Assembly (NCBI RefSeq): GCF_900177655.1
Contig: NZ_FXWK01000001.1
Span: 930,001 to 994,000 of the forward strand
Source: Devosia lucknowensis
GTDB lineage: Bacteria > Pseudomonadota > Alphaproteobacteria > Rhizobiales > Devosiaceae
Reading direction: 5' to 3'
Length of the DNA: 64,000 nucleotides
Positions within the stretch are counted from its first letter, which is position 1, and every line of letters starts with the position of its first letter. The translations under genes were made by a program, and so were the position numbers. Positions 1 through 7,845 of the stretch are shown here, one piece after another. The notes below the pieces were generated by a model. The model was not told the DNA's origin. It was given only the letters and a program-made list of their open reading frames with translations, and did not search any database.

Positions 1-100
1 CGCGGGGGCCAATCACGAGGCGCAGCAGCGTGACCAGCATGGCGGCGGCAAGCATCACTTGGGCAATGGCTATGCTCCAGAACAGGATGGCTTGGCTCAT
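1..100 (-). CDS. mrpF: Mrp antiporter subunit F (3' part outside window)
   Basis: Only the first 33 codons are inside the window. They encode MSQAILFWSIAIAQVMLAAA followed by MLVTLLRLVIGPR, a hydrophobic N-terminal helix ending in the RLxxGP turn typical of MrpF/MnhF/PhaF, a roughly 90-residue membrane subunit of the multisubunit cation/proton antiporter. The ATG overlaps the mrpE stop in an ATGA junction, so the two are probably translationally coupled. The family call rests on this short segment plus its position after mrpE, which is the standard order. Confidence 0.8.
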   Translation of the reverse strand, partial: MSQAILFWSIAIAQVMLAAAMLVTLLRLVIGPR

Positions 101-585
101 CGGAAAATCTCCAGCAGCTGGGTTTCGTAACGGCGCTTGATGGTGTCGATCCACTCCTTCTCGTCGATCAGGTCCAGCACGTGGATGAGAACCGTATTTT
201 CGGCAGGGCTGTATTCGAGCCATGCACTGCCCGGCGTGGCTGTGATGATGCAGGACAGGACGGCCAGCCCCATCGGATCCCTTAGCTCGAGCGGCATCTT
301 GATAAAAGCGGCTGTCGTCTTGCGCCGCTCGCCGGCCATCACGATCCGCGCCACCGCAAGATTGGAGCGCAGGATGTCGATCGTGACCTCTACCAGGAGG
401 CGCAGGATGAGGTCCGGTCGGCGAATGCGCGGCTTGTGCGGCTGCAGACGCGCCATGGCGTGCGAAGCAAAAAACGCGACCACGAAGCCGAAGAGGATAT
501 GACCGAGCCCGAACGACTGTTGCAGCAGCAGCCAGACAAGCGTCAGGCCGATGGTGAGGAGCGGAAACGGGAAGATACGGGTCAC
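97..585 (-). CDS. mrpE: Mrp antiporter subunit E
   Basis: MrpE/MnhE/PhaE, 162 residues, a membrane subunit of the Mrp complex. The protein starts VTRIFPFPLLTIGL with two hydrophobic segments, followed by a soluble part with the family-typical SCIITATPGSAWLEY stretch. I chose the GTG at 585 because it overlaps the mrpD stop in a GTGA junction. The open frame runs upstream to 879, but that extension is antisense-like, low-complexity sequence inside mrpD. MrpE is needed for full antiport activity in studied systems but is not itself a proton channel. Confidence 0.93.
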   Translation of the reverse strand: MTRIFPFPLLTIGLTLVWLLLQQSFGLGHILFGFVVAFFASHAMARLQPHKPRIRRPDLILRLLVEVTIDILRSNLAVARIVMAGERRKTTAAFIKMPLELRDPMGLAVLSCIITATPGSAWLEYSPAENTVLIHVLDLIDEKEWIDTIKRRYETQLLEIFR

Positions 586-2219
586 GGGCTTATCCCTCCG
601 AAAGCGCCTTCGGTCGCGCCACTGCCCATCACTTCCAGCACGTAGTATTCCGGGACGCTGACCAATGCGGCCGTGCTTTCCATGAATTCGAGCACCGATG
701 TCGGCACGATGCTGAGGGCGATGCAAAGCGCCAGCATCACCACGATCGGCAGCATCTCGCTGATGCGGGCCTGTGCCGGGCCTGGCTCGAGCGTCGCCCA
801 GAAGATGTTGATGCCGCTGCGGGCCATGGCGATCAGCACCGCAAGACCGGAGATGATCAGCGTTCCCATCAGCCACCACGCCTCAACCGAAGGCCCGTTG
901 TTGTTGCCACCGAGGGCGGTGCTGAGCATGGCAAACTTGGCGAGGAACCCCGAAAGCGGCGGAAGCCCCGCCAGCAACAGGCAGCAGAGACCGAAGCTGA
1001 TTCCGAGGAAGGCTGTGCTGGCGGGAATGACGAGACCAGCCTCCTCGTTCTCGGGCTCCTGCTCCTCTTCCTCGCCGTCGCCGAAAGCTTCCATCGTGAC
1101 CGCGAGGACGTCTGCACCGACAATTCGAGATCGTTCGATAATCTCGATGAGCAGGAACAGCGCGCCGATCGCCAACGTCGAAATGACGAGGTAGAACAGC
1201 GCTCCGGCCATGACCCCGGCACCGCCAAAACCGATCGCCGCGAGCAGCGTGCCCGAGGAGACGAGCACAAGGTAGCTTGCAAGCCGCATGCTGGTCTGAG
1301 CCGCCATCACCCCGATCGTGCCATAGATCAGGGTAGCGATACCCCCCACGAACAGCACGTTATGGCTGAAGCCGATTACCCCGTCCGCCTCGGCGGCGAA
1401 CAGCAGGTAGGACAGCCGAAGCAGCGCGTAGACGCCGACCTTGGTCATGATGGCGAACATGGCTGCCACCGGCGCGACCGCGACGGAGTAGGCGCCCGGC
1501 AACCAGAAGCTGATGGGCCACATGCCGGCCTTGATCAGGAAGGTGAGGCCGAGCAGACCCAGTCCGGCATTGAGCAATGGGCGGTCGGCAGCAGCGACTT
1601 CCGGGATCCGGATTATGAGGTCTGCCATGTTGAGCGTGCCGGTCACGCCATAGATGAGCGCAGCGCTGATCAGGAACAGGAACGAAGCCACGAGGTTGAC
1701 GGCGATGTAGTGCAGTGCCGCCTTGACGCGCGCGGTACCGCTGCCATGCAGCAGAAGACCATAGGACGCGGCCAGCATCACCTCGAAAAACACGAAGAGG
1801 TTGAACAGGTCGCCGGTGAGGAACGCACCGTTGAGACCCATGAGCAGGATCTGCAGGATCGCCGGAAAATTCGGCCCGGCATTGTGCCAGCGGGCGACCG
1901 AAAACGTCAGCGTCGCCATGCCCAGGATGGCTGTGACCAGCACCATCAGGGCCGACAACCGGTCTGCCACCAGCACGATGCCGAACGGCATGGGCCAGTC
2001 GCCCAGCGCATAGGTCTTGATCAGCTCGGAGTCTGAGGGCCCGAAATGCACGGTCGGCACCACGAGCAGGATGGCTACGCCGACAAGCATGGCTGTCGAG
2101 ACGAGGCCGATCGTCACCTTGGCGGTGCGGAAGCGGTCGTCGAGCAGCGTCAGCACGACGGCTGTCGCCAACGGCAGCAGGATCGGGAGGATGACGAGAT
2201 GATCGAAGATACTGGTCAT
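582..2219 (-). CDS. mrpD: Mrp antiporter subunit D
   Basis: Proton-translocating antiporter-type membrane subunit of 545 residues, homologous to complex I NuoM/NuoN. It is hydrophobic throughout, with the conserved FFEVMLAASYGLLLHG segment (the Glu of the proton path) and a downstream KAGMWPISFWLPGAYSVAVAPVAA segment. The start at 2219 (MTSIFDHL) was chosen because GGGAG lies about 8 bases upstream, in preference to an upstream in-frame ATG at 2243. An unusual acidic run (GEEEEQEPENEE, about residues 381-393) interrupts a loop between helices. The gene lies between mrpC and mrpE in the standard order. Confidence 0.95.
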   Translation of the reverse strand: MTSIFDHLVILPILLPLATAVVLTLLDDRFRTAKVTIGLVSTAMLVGVAILLVVPTVHFGPSDSELIKTYALGDWPMPFGIVLVADRLSALMVLVTAILGMATLTFSVARWHNAGPNFPAILQILLMGLNGAFLTGDLFNLFVFFEVMLAASYGLLLHGSGTARVKAALHYIAVNLVASFLFLISAALIYGVTGTLNMADLIIRIPEVAAADRPLLNAGLGLLGLTFLIKAGMWPISFWLPGAYSVAVAPVAAMFAIMTKVGVYALLRLSYLLFAAEADGVIGFSHNVLFVGGIATLIYGTIGVMAAQTSMRLASYLVLVSSGTLLAAIGFGGAGVMAGALFYLVISTLAIGALFLLIEIIERSRIVGADVLAVTMEAFGDGEEEEQEPENEEAGLVIPASTAFLGISFGLCCLLLAGLPPLSGFLAKFAMLSTALGGNNNGPSVEAWWLMGTLIISGLAVLIAMARSGINIFWATLEPGPAQARISEMLPIVVMLALCIALSIVPTSVLEFMESTAALVSVPEYYVLEVMGSGATEGAFGGISP

Positions 2220-2223
2220 GCTA

Positions 2224-2556
2224 TCACTCCCGTCCATCGACATGGTCGGTGCCGGTGAAGCCGCGGGCGGCCAGGAGCACGACGAGGAACAGCGCCGTCA
2301 TGGCAAAGCCGATGACGATGGCGGTCAGTACCAGGGCCTGGGGCACCGGATCGGTATAGGCGGCCGGATCCTTGACCGCCGTGTCGAGCACGGGCGCGGC
2401 ATCGATCCGCAGCCGGCCCATGCTGAAGATGAAGAGGTTGACCGCATAGGAGATCAGCGACAGGCCGATAATCACCTGGAAGGTTCGGGGCCGCAGCACC
2501 AGGTAGACGCCCGATGCGGTGAGCACGCCGATGGCGATGGCGAGGACGATTTCCAT
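2224..2556 (-). CDS. mrpC: Mrp antiporter subunit C
   Basis: NuoK-like small subunit of 110 residues, MEIVLAIAIGVLTASGVYLV onward, with three hydrophobic helices and the family segments LRPRTFQVIIGLSLISYAVNL and DPVPQALVLTAIVI. The length is normal for MrpC/MnhC. The start codon overlaps the mrpA stop as TGATG, which argues for coupled translation. The open frame continuing upstream to 2793 lies within mrpA and is not real. Confidence 0.95.
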   Translation of the reverse strand: MEIVLAIAIGVLTASGVYLVLRPRTFQVIIGLSLISYAVNLFIFSMGRLRIDAAPVLDTAVKDPAAYTDPVPQALVLTAIVIGFAMTALFLVVLLAARGFTGTDHVDGRE

Positions 2557-5486
2557 CAGCGGGCTCCTCCGTCTTCGGCCACCGGCGCGGCCTTGCGGCG
2601 CGCGGCTCGGCTGACCCTTGGTGAACGCACCGATTGGTGGGCGAGGGCGATGAGGATCAGGACTGTCGAGCCGACGACCAGCAGGAACACGCCGAGATCG
2701 AAGATCAGCGCCGTCGCTAATGGCACGCGGCCGATCCAGGGAATTTCCGCATACTGGAAGTAGGTCGTGAGGAACGGATAGCCGAACAACCATGACCCGA
2801 CGCCCGTCAGCAGCGCGATGCCGAGGCCCGAGCCGATCCAGATCACCGGGAGGATCCGCAACCGGTCTTCCACCCAGCGCGTGCCGCCCGCCATGTATTG
2901 GAGGATGAACGCGATCGACATGGTGAGGCCACCGACAAAACCGCCGCCCGGCAGGTCATGGCCGCGCATGAACAGATAGACCGCAACCACGATGATGACC
3001 GGGAACAGCCACTGCATGATTTGCGACGGCACGAGCAGGTAGGCCGCTACCGTGTCGCCAGGATTGCGCTCCGGCCGGCTTTCGTCGAAGGCGTTCTGCG
3101 CCAGCTGCTGCTGGGTTTTCCCAAGGCTCTCGGCTGCCGGGCGGAAGCGGCGCAGCAGCGCGAATACGGTAAGCGCCACCACCCCGAGCACCGCGATTTC
3201 GCCAAAGGTGTCGAACGCTCGGAAATCCACCAGCATGACGTTGACGACATTGGTGCCGCCGCCCTGGCTATAGGCGTTATCGAGAAAGAAGCTGGCAATC
3301 CCGTCAACCGCCGGGCGCGTCATGATGAGATAGGACATCAACGCCAGCCCGATGCCGGCAATGGCGGCAACGATCATGTCGCGATAGCGGCGGAAGCGAT
3401 CGCGTGCCTGCGCGTCGATCGAAAGGGTCGGCAGCCGCTGTGGCAGCCAGCGCAGGCCAAGCAGGATCAGCACCGTGGTCGCGATTTCGACGACGAGCTG
3501 CGTCAGCGCCAGGTCGGGCGCGGAGAACCAGACAAAGGTCATGCAGGTCACGAGCCCCGCGCCGCCCAGCAGGATCAGCGCCGCGAAGCGGTGGAACTTG
3601 GCCTGATAGGCTGCGGCCAGGGCGCAGGCGCCGCCGACGCCCCACATCAGCGCAAAGACCGGATCGAACGCCGTCACCGGCATCGCCACGGCGCCGATCC
3701 GGTTCCATAGGGGCACCGCTCCCGCCAGGATGGCGAGCGCGACGATGATCAGCAATTGCGGCTGCAGCCGGCGCGTCCCAAGCCAGGTATTGAGCGCGCG
3801 TGCCCACCGCCAGGTCACGGTCACGAGTACCTTTTCGAAAATGCGCTGTCCGCGGAAGCGATGGAGCAGTGGCGTGCCATCCTGACCCGAGGCGAGATAC
3901 CTGAAAAGCGCCAGATAGAGCAGCACCCCGCCGACCAGCGCCACGATGCTCATGATCAGCGGCAGATTGAAGCCGTGCCAGACCGAAAGGCTGTAATAGG
4001 GAACATCGTCGCCGAGCACGGACGTCACGGCAGCCGCCAGATACGGCCCGATGGTGATGCCCGGAATGATGCCGACCGCCAGGCAGATCAGCACCAGCAA
4101 TTCGATTGGACGGCGCATCAGGGCAGGGGGCTCGTGCGGTTCCTTGTCGAGCCCCTCTGGAGGCGGGCCGAAGAACACCCCATGCACAAAGCGCAGCGAA
4201 TAGGCGACGCTGAACATGCCGGCAATGGTCGCCCCCACAGGCAGCGCCAGGTTGACGAAGATGTTGGGGTCGTACTCCGCCGTCTCGGTAAAGAACATTT
4301 CCTTGGATAGGAAGCCGTTGAGCAGCGGCACACCGGCCATCGCCGCGCTGGCGATCATGGCCAGCGTCGCGGTGAAGGGCATGAACCGGTAAAGCCCGCT
4401 GAGGCGCCGGATGTCGCGCGTACCGGTCTCGTGGTCGATGATGCCCGCGGCCATGAACAGCGACGCCTTGAACGTCGCGTGGTTGGCAATGTGGAACACC
4501 GCCGCGACCAGCGCCAGCGGCGAGCTCATCCCCAGCAGCGTCGTGATCAGCCCCAGATGACTGATGGTCGAATAGGCGAGCAGTCCCTTGAGGTCACGCT
4601 GGAACAGTGCAGCATAGGCGCCGATCATCAGCGTGATGAGACCGGCGAAAGTGACGATCCAGAACCAGGCATCGGTGCCGGCCATGACCGGCCAGAACCG
4701 CACGAGCAGGAAGACGCCCGCCTTCACCATGGTGGCTGAATGCAGATACGCCGAGACCGGTGTCGGCGCCGCCATCGCATGGGGGAGCCAGAACTGGAAC
4801 GGGAATTGCGCGCTCTTGGTCATCGCCCCGAGCAGCATCAGCACCAGCGCGACGGTATAAAGCGAATGGTCGCGGATGGTGTCGCCCGATGCGAGGATGA
4901 CGTCGAGGTCGTAGCTGCCCACGATTTGCCCGATCACCAGAAGGCCTGCGAACAGCGCCAGACCACCGGTTGCCGTCACGATCAGCGCCATGCGCGCGCC
5001 GTCGCGGGCGTCGCTGCGATGGTACCAGTAGCCGATGAGCAGGAAGGAGATGACGCTGGTCAGCTCCCAGAAGATGGCCAGCTGGATGATATTGCCTGCC
5101 GTCACGAGCCCCAGCATGGCGCCCATGAAGGCCAGCAGGAACGCGAAGAAGCGCGGCACCGGGTCCTTGGGGGACATGTAGTACCGCGTATAGAGAACCA
5201 CCAGAAAGCCGATTCCGGTGATCATCACGCAGAACAGCCAGGCGAATCCGTCCATCCGGAAGATCAGGTTCAGCCCCAGCGATGGCAGCCATTCGATCTC
5301 GTGCCTGATCACGCCGCCATCGGCGATCTGGGGGTAGAGCGCTATCGAAATACCCAGGAGAACTAGGCTCAATATCCCCGAAAGCCAGGCTTCGGCGTTG
5401 CGCGCAGTCGCTGGAAATGATGCAGCGATCAGGGCCGTCACGAACGGCGCGGCGACGACAAAGAGGAGGATATGGGCTGGCAGCAT
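2556..5486 (-). CDS. mrpA: Mrp antiporter fused A-B subunit
   Basis: Large hydrophobic protein of 976 residues. The N-terminal ~500 residues are NuoL-like, with FWELTSVISFLLIGYW (conserved Glu) and KSAQFPFQFWLPHAMAAPTP (conserved Lys). They are followed by the MrpA-specific segment around FSAPDLALTQLVVE, and by a C-terminal MrpB domain from about residue 830 (RGHDLPGGGFVGGLTMS). An A-B fusion is the hallmark of group-2 mrp operons (A'CDEFG, called pha or sha in rhizobia and pseudomonads), which exchange Na+ or K+ for H+. It is the first gene of the operon. No strong Shine-Dalgarno precedes the ATG, so the exact start is less certain than the gene. Confidence 0.95.
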   Translation of the reverse strand: MLPAHILLFVVAAPFVTALIAASFPATARNAEAWLSGILSLVLLGISIALYPQIADGGVIRHEIEWLPSLGLNLIFRMDGFAWLFCVMITGIGFLVVLYTRYYMSPKDPVPRFFAFLLAFMGAMLGLVTAGNIIQLAIFWELTSVISFLLIGYWYHRSDARDGARMALIVTATGGLALFAGLLVIGQIVGSYDLDVILASGDTIRDHSLYTVALVLMLLGAMTKSAQFPFQFWLPHAMAAPTPVSAYLHSATMVKAGVFLLVRFWPVMAGTDAWFWIVTFAGLITLMIGAYAALFQRDLKGLLAYSTISHLGLITTLLGMSSPLALVAAVFHIANHATFKASLFMAAGIIDHETGTRDIRRLSGLYRFMPFTATLAMIASAAMAGVPLLNGFLSKEMFFTETAEYDPNIFVNLALPVGATIAGMFSVAYSLRFVHGVFFGPPPEGLDKEPHEPPALMRRPIELLVLICLAVGIIPGITIGPYLAAAVTSVLGDDVPYYSLSVWHGFNLPLIMSIVALVGGVLLYLALFRYLASGQDGTPLLHRFRGQRIFEKVLVTVTWRWARALNTWLGTRRLQPQLLIIVALAILAGAVPLWNRIGAVAMPVTAFDPVFALMWGVGGACALAAAYQAKFHRFAALILLGGAGLVTCMTFVWFSAPDLALTQLVVEIATTVLILLGLRWLPQRLPTLSIDAQARDRFRRYRDMIVAAIAGIGLALMSYLIMTRPAVDGIASFFLDNAYSQGGGTNVVNVMLVDFRAFDTFGEIAVLGVVALTVFALLRRFRPAAESLGKTQQQLAQNAFDESRPERNPGDTVAAYLLVPSQIMQWLFPVIIVVAVYLFMRGHDLPGGGFVGGLTMSIAFILQYMAGGTRWVEDRLRILPVIWIGSGLGIALLTGVGSWLFGYPFLTTYFQYAEIPWIGRVPLATALIFDLGVFLLVVGSTVLILIALAHQSVRSPRVSRAARRKAAPVAEDGGAR

Positions 5487-5760
5487 CAGCGGTATGACTG
5501 ACCTTTCTGGTTGGTGGAAATCGGTAGGTGATTCAAATCCTTGTATGATCTTGACACAAAAAGCGTGATCGCGCCCCGATGATCAAGACACCTTGGACGA
5601 AATGGGACAACAAGCCACAGTAATTCCCGAATGTGTCTCCCCAGGATGAACCTTAGAAGACTGCCCGGCGCGAACAAGCGCAATTCGTGAAATTGATTGC
5701 AGGCCAGAGCGCGCAGCGCCACACGGCGAGCGGGACATGCATCTTTGCGCTAGATTGGGC
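5487..5760. other. intergenic region upstream of mrpA
   Basis: This 274-base gap separates mrpA from tRNA-Arg, both on the minus strand. It must hold the mrp promoter unless the operon is read from the tRNA promoter. I see GATCTTGACAC (5552-5562) and the related GATCAAGACAC (5582-5592) but no convincing -35/-10 pair. Open frames crossing it have no family features. Confidence 0.4.
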
Positions 5761-5837
5761 TGGTGATCCCGGCGGGATTCGAACCCACGACCCCAGGATT
5801 AGGAATCCTGTGCTCTATCCTGCTGAGCTACGGGACC
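5761..5837 (-). tRNA. tRNA-Arg (anticodon CCT)
   Basis: On the minus strand the sequence folds as a full cloverleaf. The acceptor GGTCCCG pairs with CGGGATC, GTTCGAATC forms the T loop, and the anticodon stem CAGGA/TCCTG encloses TTCCTAA, giving anticodon CCT, which reads AGG. A 3' CCA is encoded. Length is 77 bases. Confidence 0.95.
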
Positions 5838-5898
5838 AGCCGAGTTCGACCTACCAGCAGGGGCCGGGACTTGCAAGATGAACAAGGAAAATGCCGCA

Positions 5899-6411
5899 AT
5901 GGCCGATGCCTCGCCCCGCTTTATTTCCTGGCCGGATGAACGCCTGCAACGTGCGGCTGTCATGAGGCCTCCCGATGACCGGATGCGCAGTGTCGGCATG
6001 GCACTTCTGGATGCGGCACAGGCCGTCCAGGCCTATGGCCTGGCTGCCCATCATTTGGGACATGTCGAGCCGGTCGCGGTCGTGAGCATCGCCGACCCGT
6101 CCGCGCGCGACTACCGGATCCTCTACAATCCGTGCGTAATCGAACTCGGGGACGCCATGGAGGCTGGCAAGGAGGGCTCGGTGTCCATGCCCGGCATCGA
6201 GGTCGACGTTGTGCGGTCCGAACGGGCGATCATCGCCTGTCAGGACGACACCGGCGCCGCCGTCCGTATGGATCTCGACGGCTTCCCGGCCCGCGTCGCC
6301 CAGCATGAGATCGATCAGGTCAACGGCGTCTTCTTTCTTGCGCGCTTGTCGCGCCTCAAGCGCGATGCCGCCATCAAGCGCTTTTCTAAGCTCGGGAAGC
6401 GCATGGGTTGA
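5899..6411 (+). CDS. peptide deformylase-like protein lacking metal ligands
   Basis: About 170 residues with a polypeptide deformylase fold signature but degenerate catalytic motifs. GxGLAAxQ reads YGLAAH, EGCLS reads EGSVS, and HExDH reads HEIDQ. The motif-2 Cys and the second His of motif 3, both metal ligands in true deformylases, are therefore replaced by Ser and Gln, so removal of N-formyl groups is not expected. I chose the ATG at 5899 because AAGGA sits about 10 bases upstream. An in-frame ATG at 5878 would add 7 residues. The gene lies between tRNA-Arg and prfB, so a translation-related but non-catalytic role is possible; that is inference. Confidence 0.8.
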   Translation: MADASPRFISWPDERLQRAAVMRPPDDRMRSVGMALLDAAQAVQAYGLAAHHLGHVEPVAVVSIADPSARDYRILYNPCVIELGDAMEAGKEGSVSMPGIEVDVVRSERAIIACQDDTGAAVRMDLDGFPARVAQHEIDQVNGVFFLARLSRLKRDAAIKRFSKLGKRMG

Positions 6412-6455
6412 TCCGTCGTGTCGCGTCCGTTAAACGGGGCGCCTGATTGACTTGA

Positions 6456-6500
6456 GCGTTTCCAGCAAAATGAACGACCGGTTTTGCGGTTCGGAAACGC
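6456..6500. repeat. nested palindromic intergenic element upstream of prfB
   Basis: GCGTTTCC (6456-6463) pairs with GGAAACGC (6493-6500), and GCAAAA (6465-6470) with TTTTGC (6482-6487), enclosing ACCGGT. It lies 19 bases before the prfB start. From memory, similar palindromes are dispersed between genes in rhizobial genomes. It could be a mobile palindromic repeat or an RNA hairpin in the prfB leader. Confidence 0.6.
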
Positions 6501-6518
6501 GACGAACTAGGAACAAAA

Positions 6519-7641
6519 ATGCGCACGGAAATCGAAAAGACCGTTGCCGAAATCGAGCAGGTTCTGACCCTGCTGAGGAGGCATCTTTGACTGGGATACC
6601 GCACAACTCCGCCTCGACGCGCTGAACGCGCAGACCGAATCTCCCGATTTCTGGAACGATCCGGAAAAGGCCCGCGTCACCATGCGCGAGCGCGATGAAC
6701 TCGATGTGGCCGTCAAGACGGTGCGCGAGCTCGAATCCGGCATTTCCGACAATGTCGAACTGATCGAACTGGGTGAAGCCGAAGGCGATGCCGAGATCGT
6801 CAAGGATGCCGAACAGGCTCTGATCGATCTCAAGGGCACTGCCCGCCGCACCCAGATCGAGACCCTGCTGTCCGGCGAAGTCGACAGCAACGACTGCTAT
6901 GTGGAAATCCACTCCGGCGCCGGTGGCACCGAGAGCCAGGATTGGGCCAACATGCTCCTGCGCATGTATACCCGCTGGGCCGAACGCCGGAAGATGAAGG
7001 TGGAAGTGCTCGAAATGCATGACGGCGAAGAAGCCGGCATCAAGTCGGCGACCATCCAGATCAAGGGCCATAATGCCTATGGCTGGCTCAAGACGGAAAG
7101 CGGCGTCCACCGCCTCGTGCGCATCAGCCCCTATGACTCGGCAGCCCGCCGCCACACCAGCTTCTCGAGCTGCTGGGTCTATCCGGTGATTGATGATTCC
7201 ATCGAGATCGAGATCCGCGAAGCCGACCTCAAGGTCGACACCTACCGTGCCTCCGGTGCCGGCGGCCAGCACGTGAACACCACCGATTCGGCCATCCGCA
7301 TCACCCACGTGCCCTCGGGGATCATCGTGGCCTGCCAGCAGGAACGCAGCCAGCACAAGAACCGTGCAACGGCCATGGCCATGCTGAAATCCCGTCTCTA
7401 CGAGATGGAACTGCAAAAGCGCGAAGAGGCGGCCAACGCCCAGGCGGCCAACAAGACCGATATCGGCTGGGGCCACCAGATCCGCTCCTACGTCCTGCAG
7501 CCCTATCAGATGGTCAAGGACCTGCGGACAGGCGTCGAAAGCGGTCAGCCCTCGGTCGTGCTCGATGGCGACCTCGACGAATTCATGGAAGCCGCTCTCG
7601 CCCAGCGCGTTGGCGTTGCCACAGACGTCACCGGCGACTGA
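6519..7641 (+). CDS. prfB: peptide chain release factor 2, programmed +1 frameshift
   Basis: RF2 releases peptides at UGA and UAA. The reading frame starts at ATG 6519 and meets an in-frame TGA at 6588-6590 after 23 codons. It then resumes one base later, so the mature frame is 6519-6587 joined to 6589-7641 (373 residues). The site is the classic AGGAGG-CAT-CTT-TGA-C, with an internal Shine-Dalgarno three bases before the CTT slip codon. When RF2 is scarce, ribosomes shift at UGA, giving autoregulation. The catalytic GGQ is at 248-250. The codon-recognition tripeptide is SPY at 203-205 rather than the SPF of E. coli. A strong terminator follows. Confidence 0.97.
6576..6591 (+). promoter_or_regulatory. 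prfB programmed frameshift site
   Basis: AGGAGG CAT CTT TGA C. The AGGAGG mimics a Shine-Dalgarno with the 3-base spacing known to stimulate +1 slippage on CTT at the UGA codon. Both flanking frames encode conserved RF2 sequence (RRHL then DWDTAQLRL), which confirms the shift point. Confidence 0.96.
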
Positions 7642-7656
7642 TCACCTCAAAACGAC

Positions 7657-7685
7657 AAACCCCGGCCGCCTGGCCGGGGTTTTTG
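7657..7685 (+). terminator. rho-independent terminator after prfB
   Basis: Stem AAACCCCGGCC / GGCCGGGGTTT with loop GCCT, ending in a T5 run, 16 bases after the prfB stop. Confidence 0.93.
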
Positions 7686-7721
7686 TTTACTTGGGCTTTC
7701 TGCCCCCACGCGCACCGTTCC

Positions 7722-7744
7722 GCCCTCTGGCCAGACCCGAGGGC
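7722..7744. repeat. GCCCTC...GAGGGC palindromic repeat, copy 1
   Basis: A 23-base element starting GCCCTC and ending CGAGGGC. It aligns with copies at 7776-7798 and 32785-32807, including the flanks (TTCC before, CAC after the copies at 7722 and 32785). Confidence 0.6.
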
Positions 7745-7775
7745 CACCCGCCACACCACCGCACTTTGCAAGAAA

Positions 7776-7798
7776 GCCCTCGGATCCAGTCCGAGGGC
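7776..7798. repeat. GCCCTCGGA palindromic repeat, copy 2
   Basis: GCCCTCGGA and TCCGAGGGC, perfectly complementary 9-base arms around a 5-base loop TCCAG. The arms are identical to those at 32785-32807. It lies between the convergent genes prfB and the M23 peptidase. Confidence 0.7.
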
Positions 7799-7845
7799 AG
7801 ACCATGGTGGTGACATCGCATCAGCCGGGTCGATACTCGGCCCAG

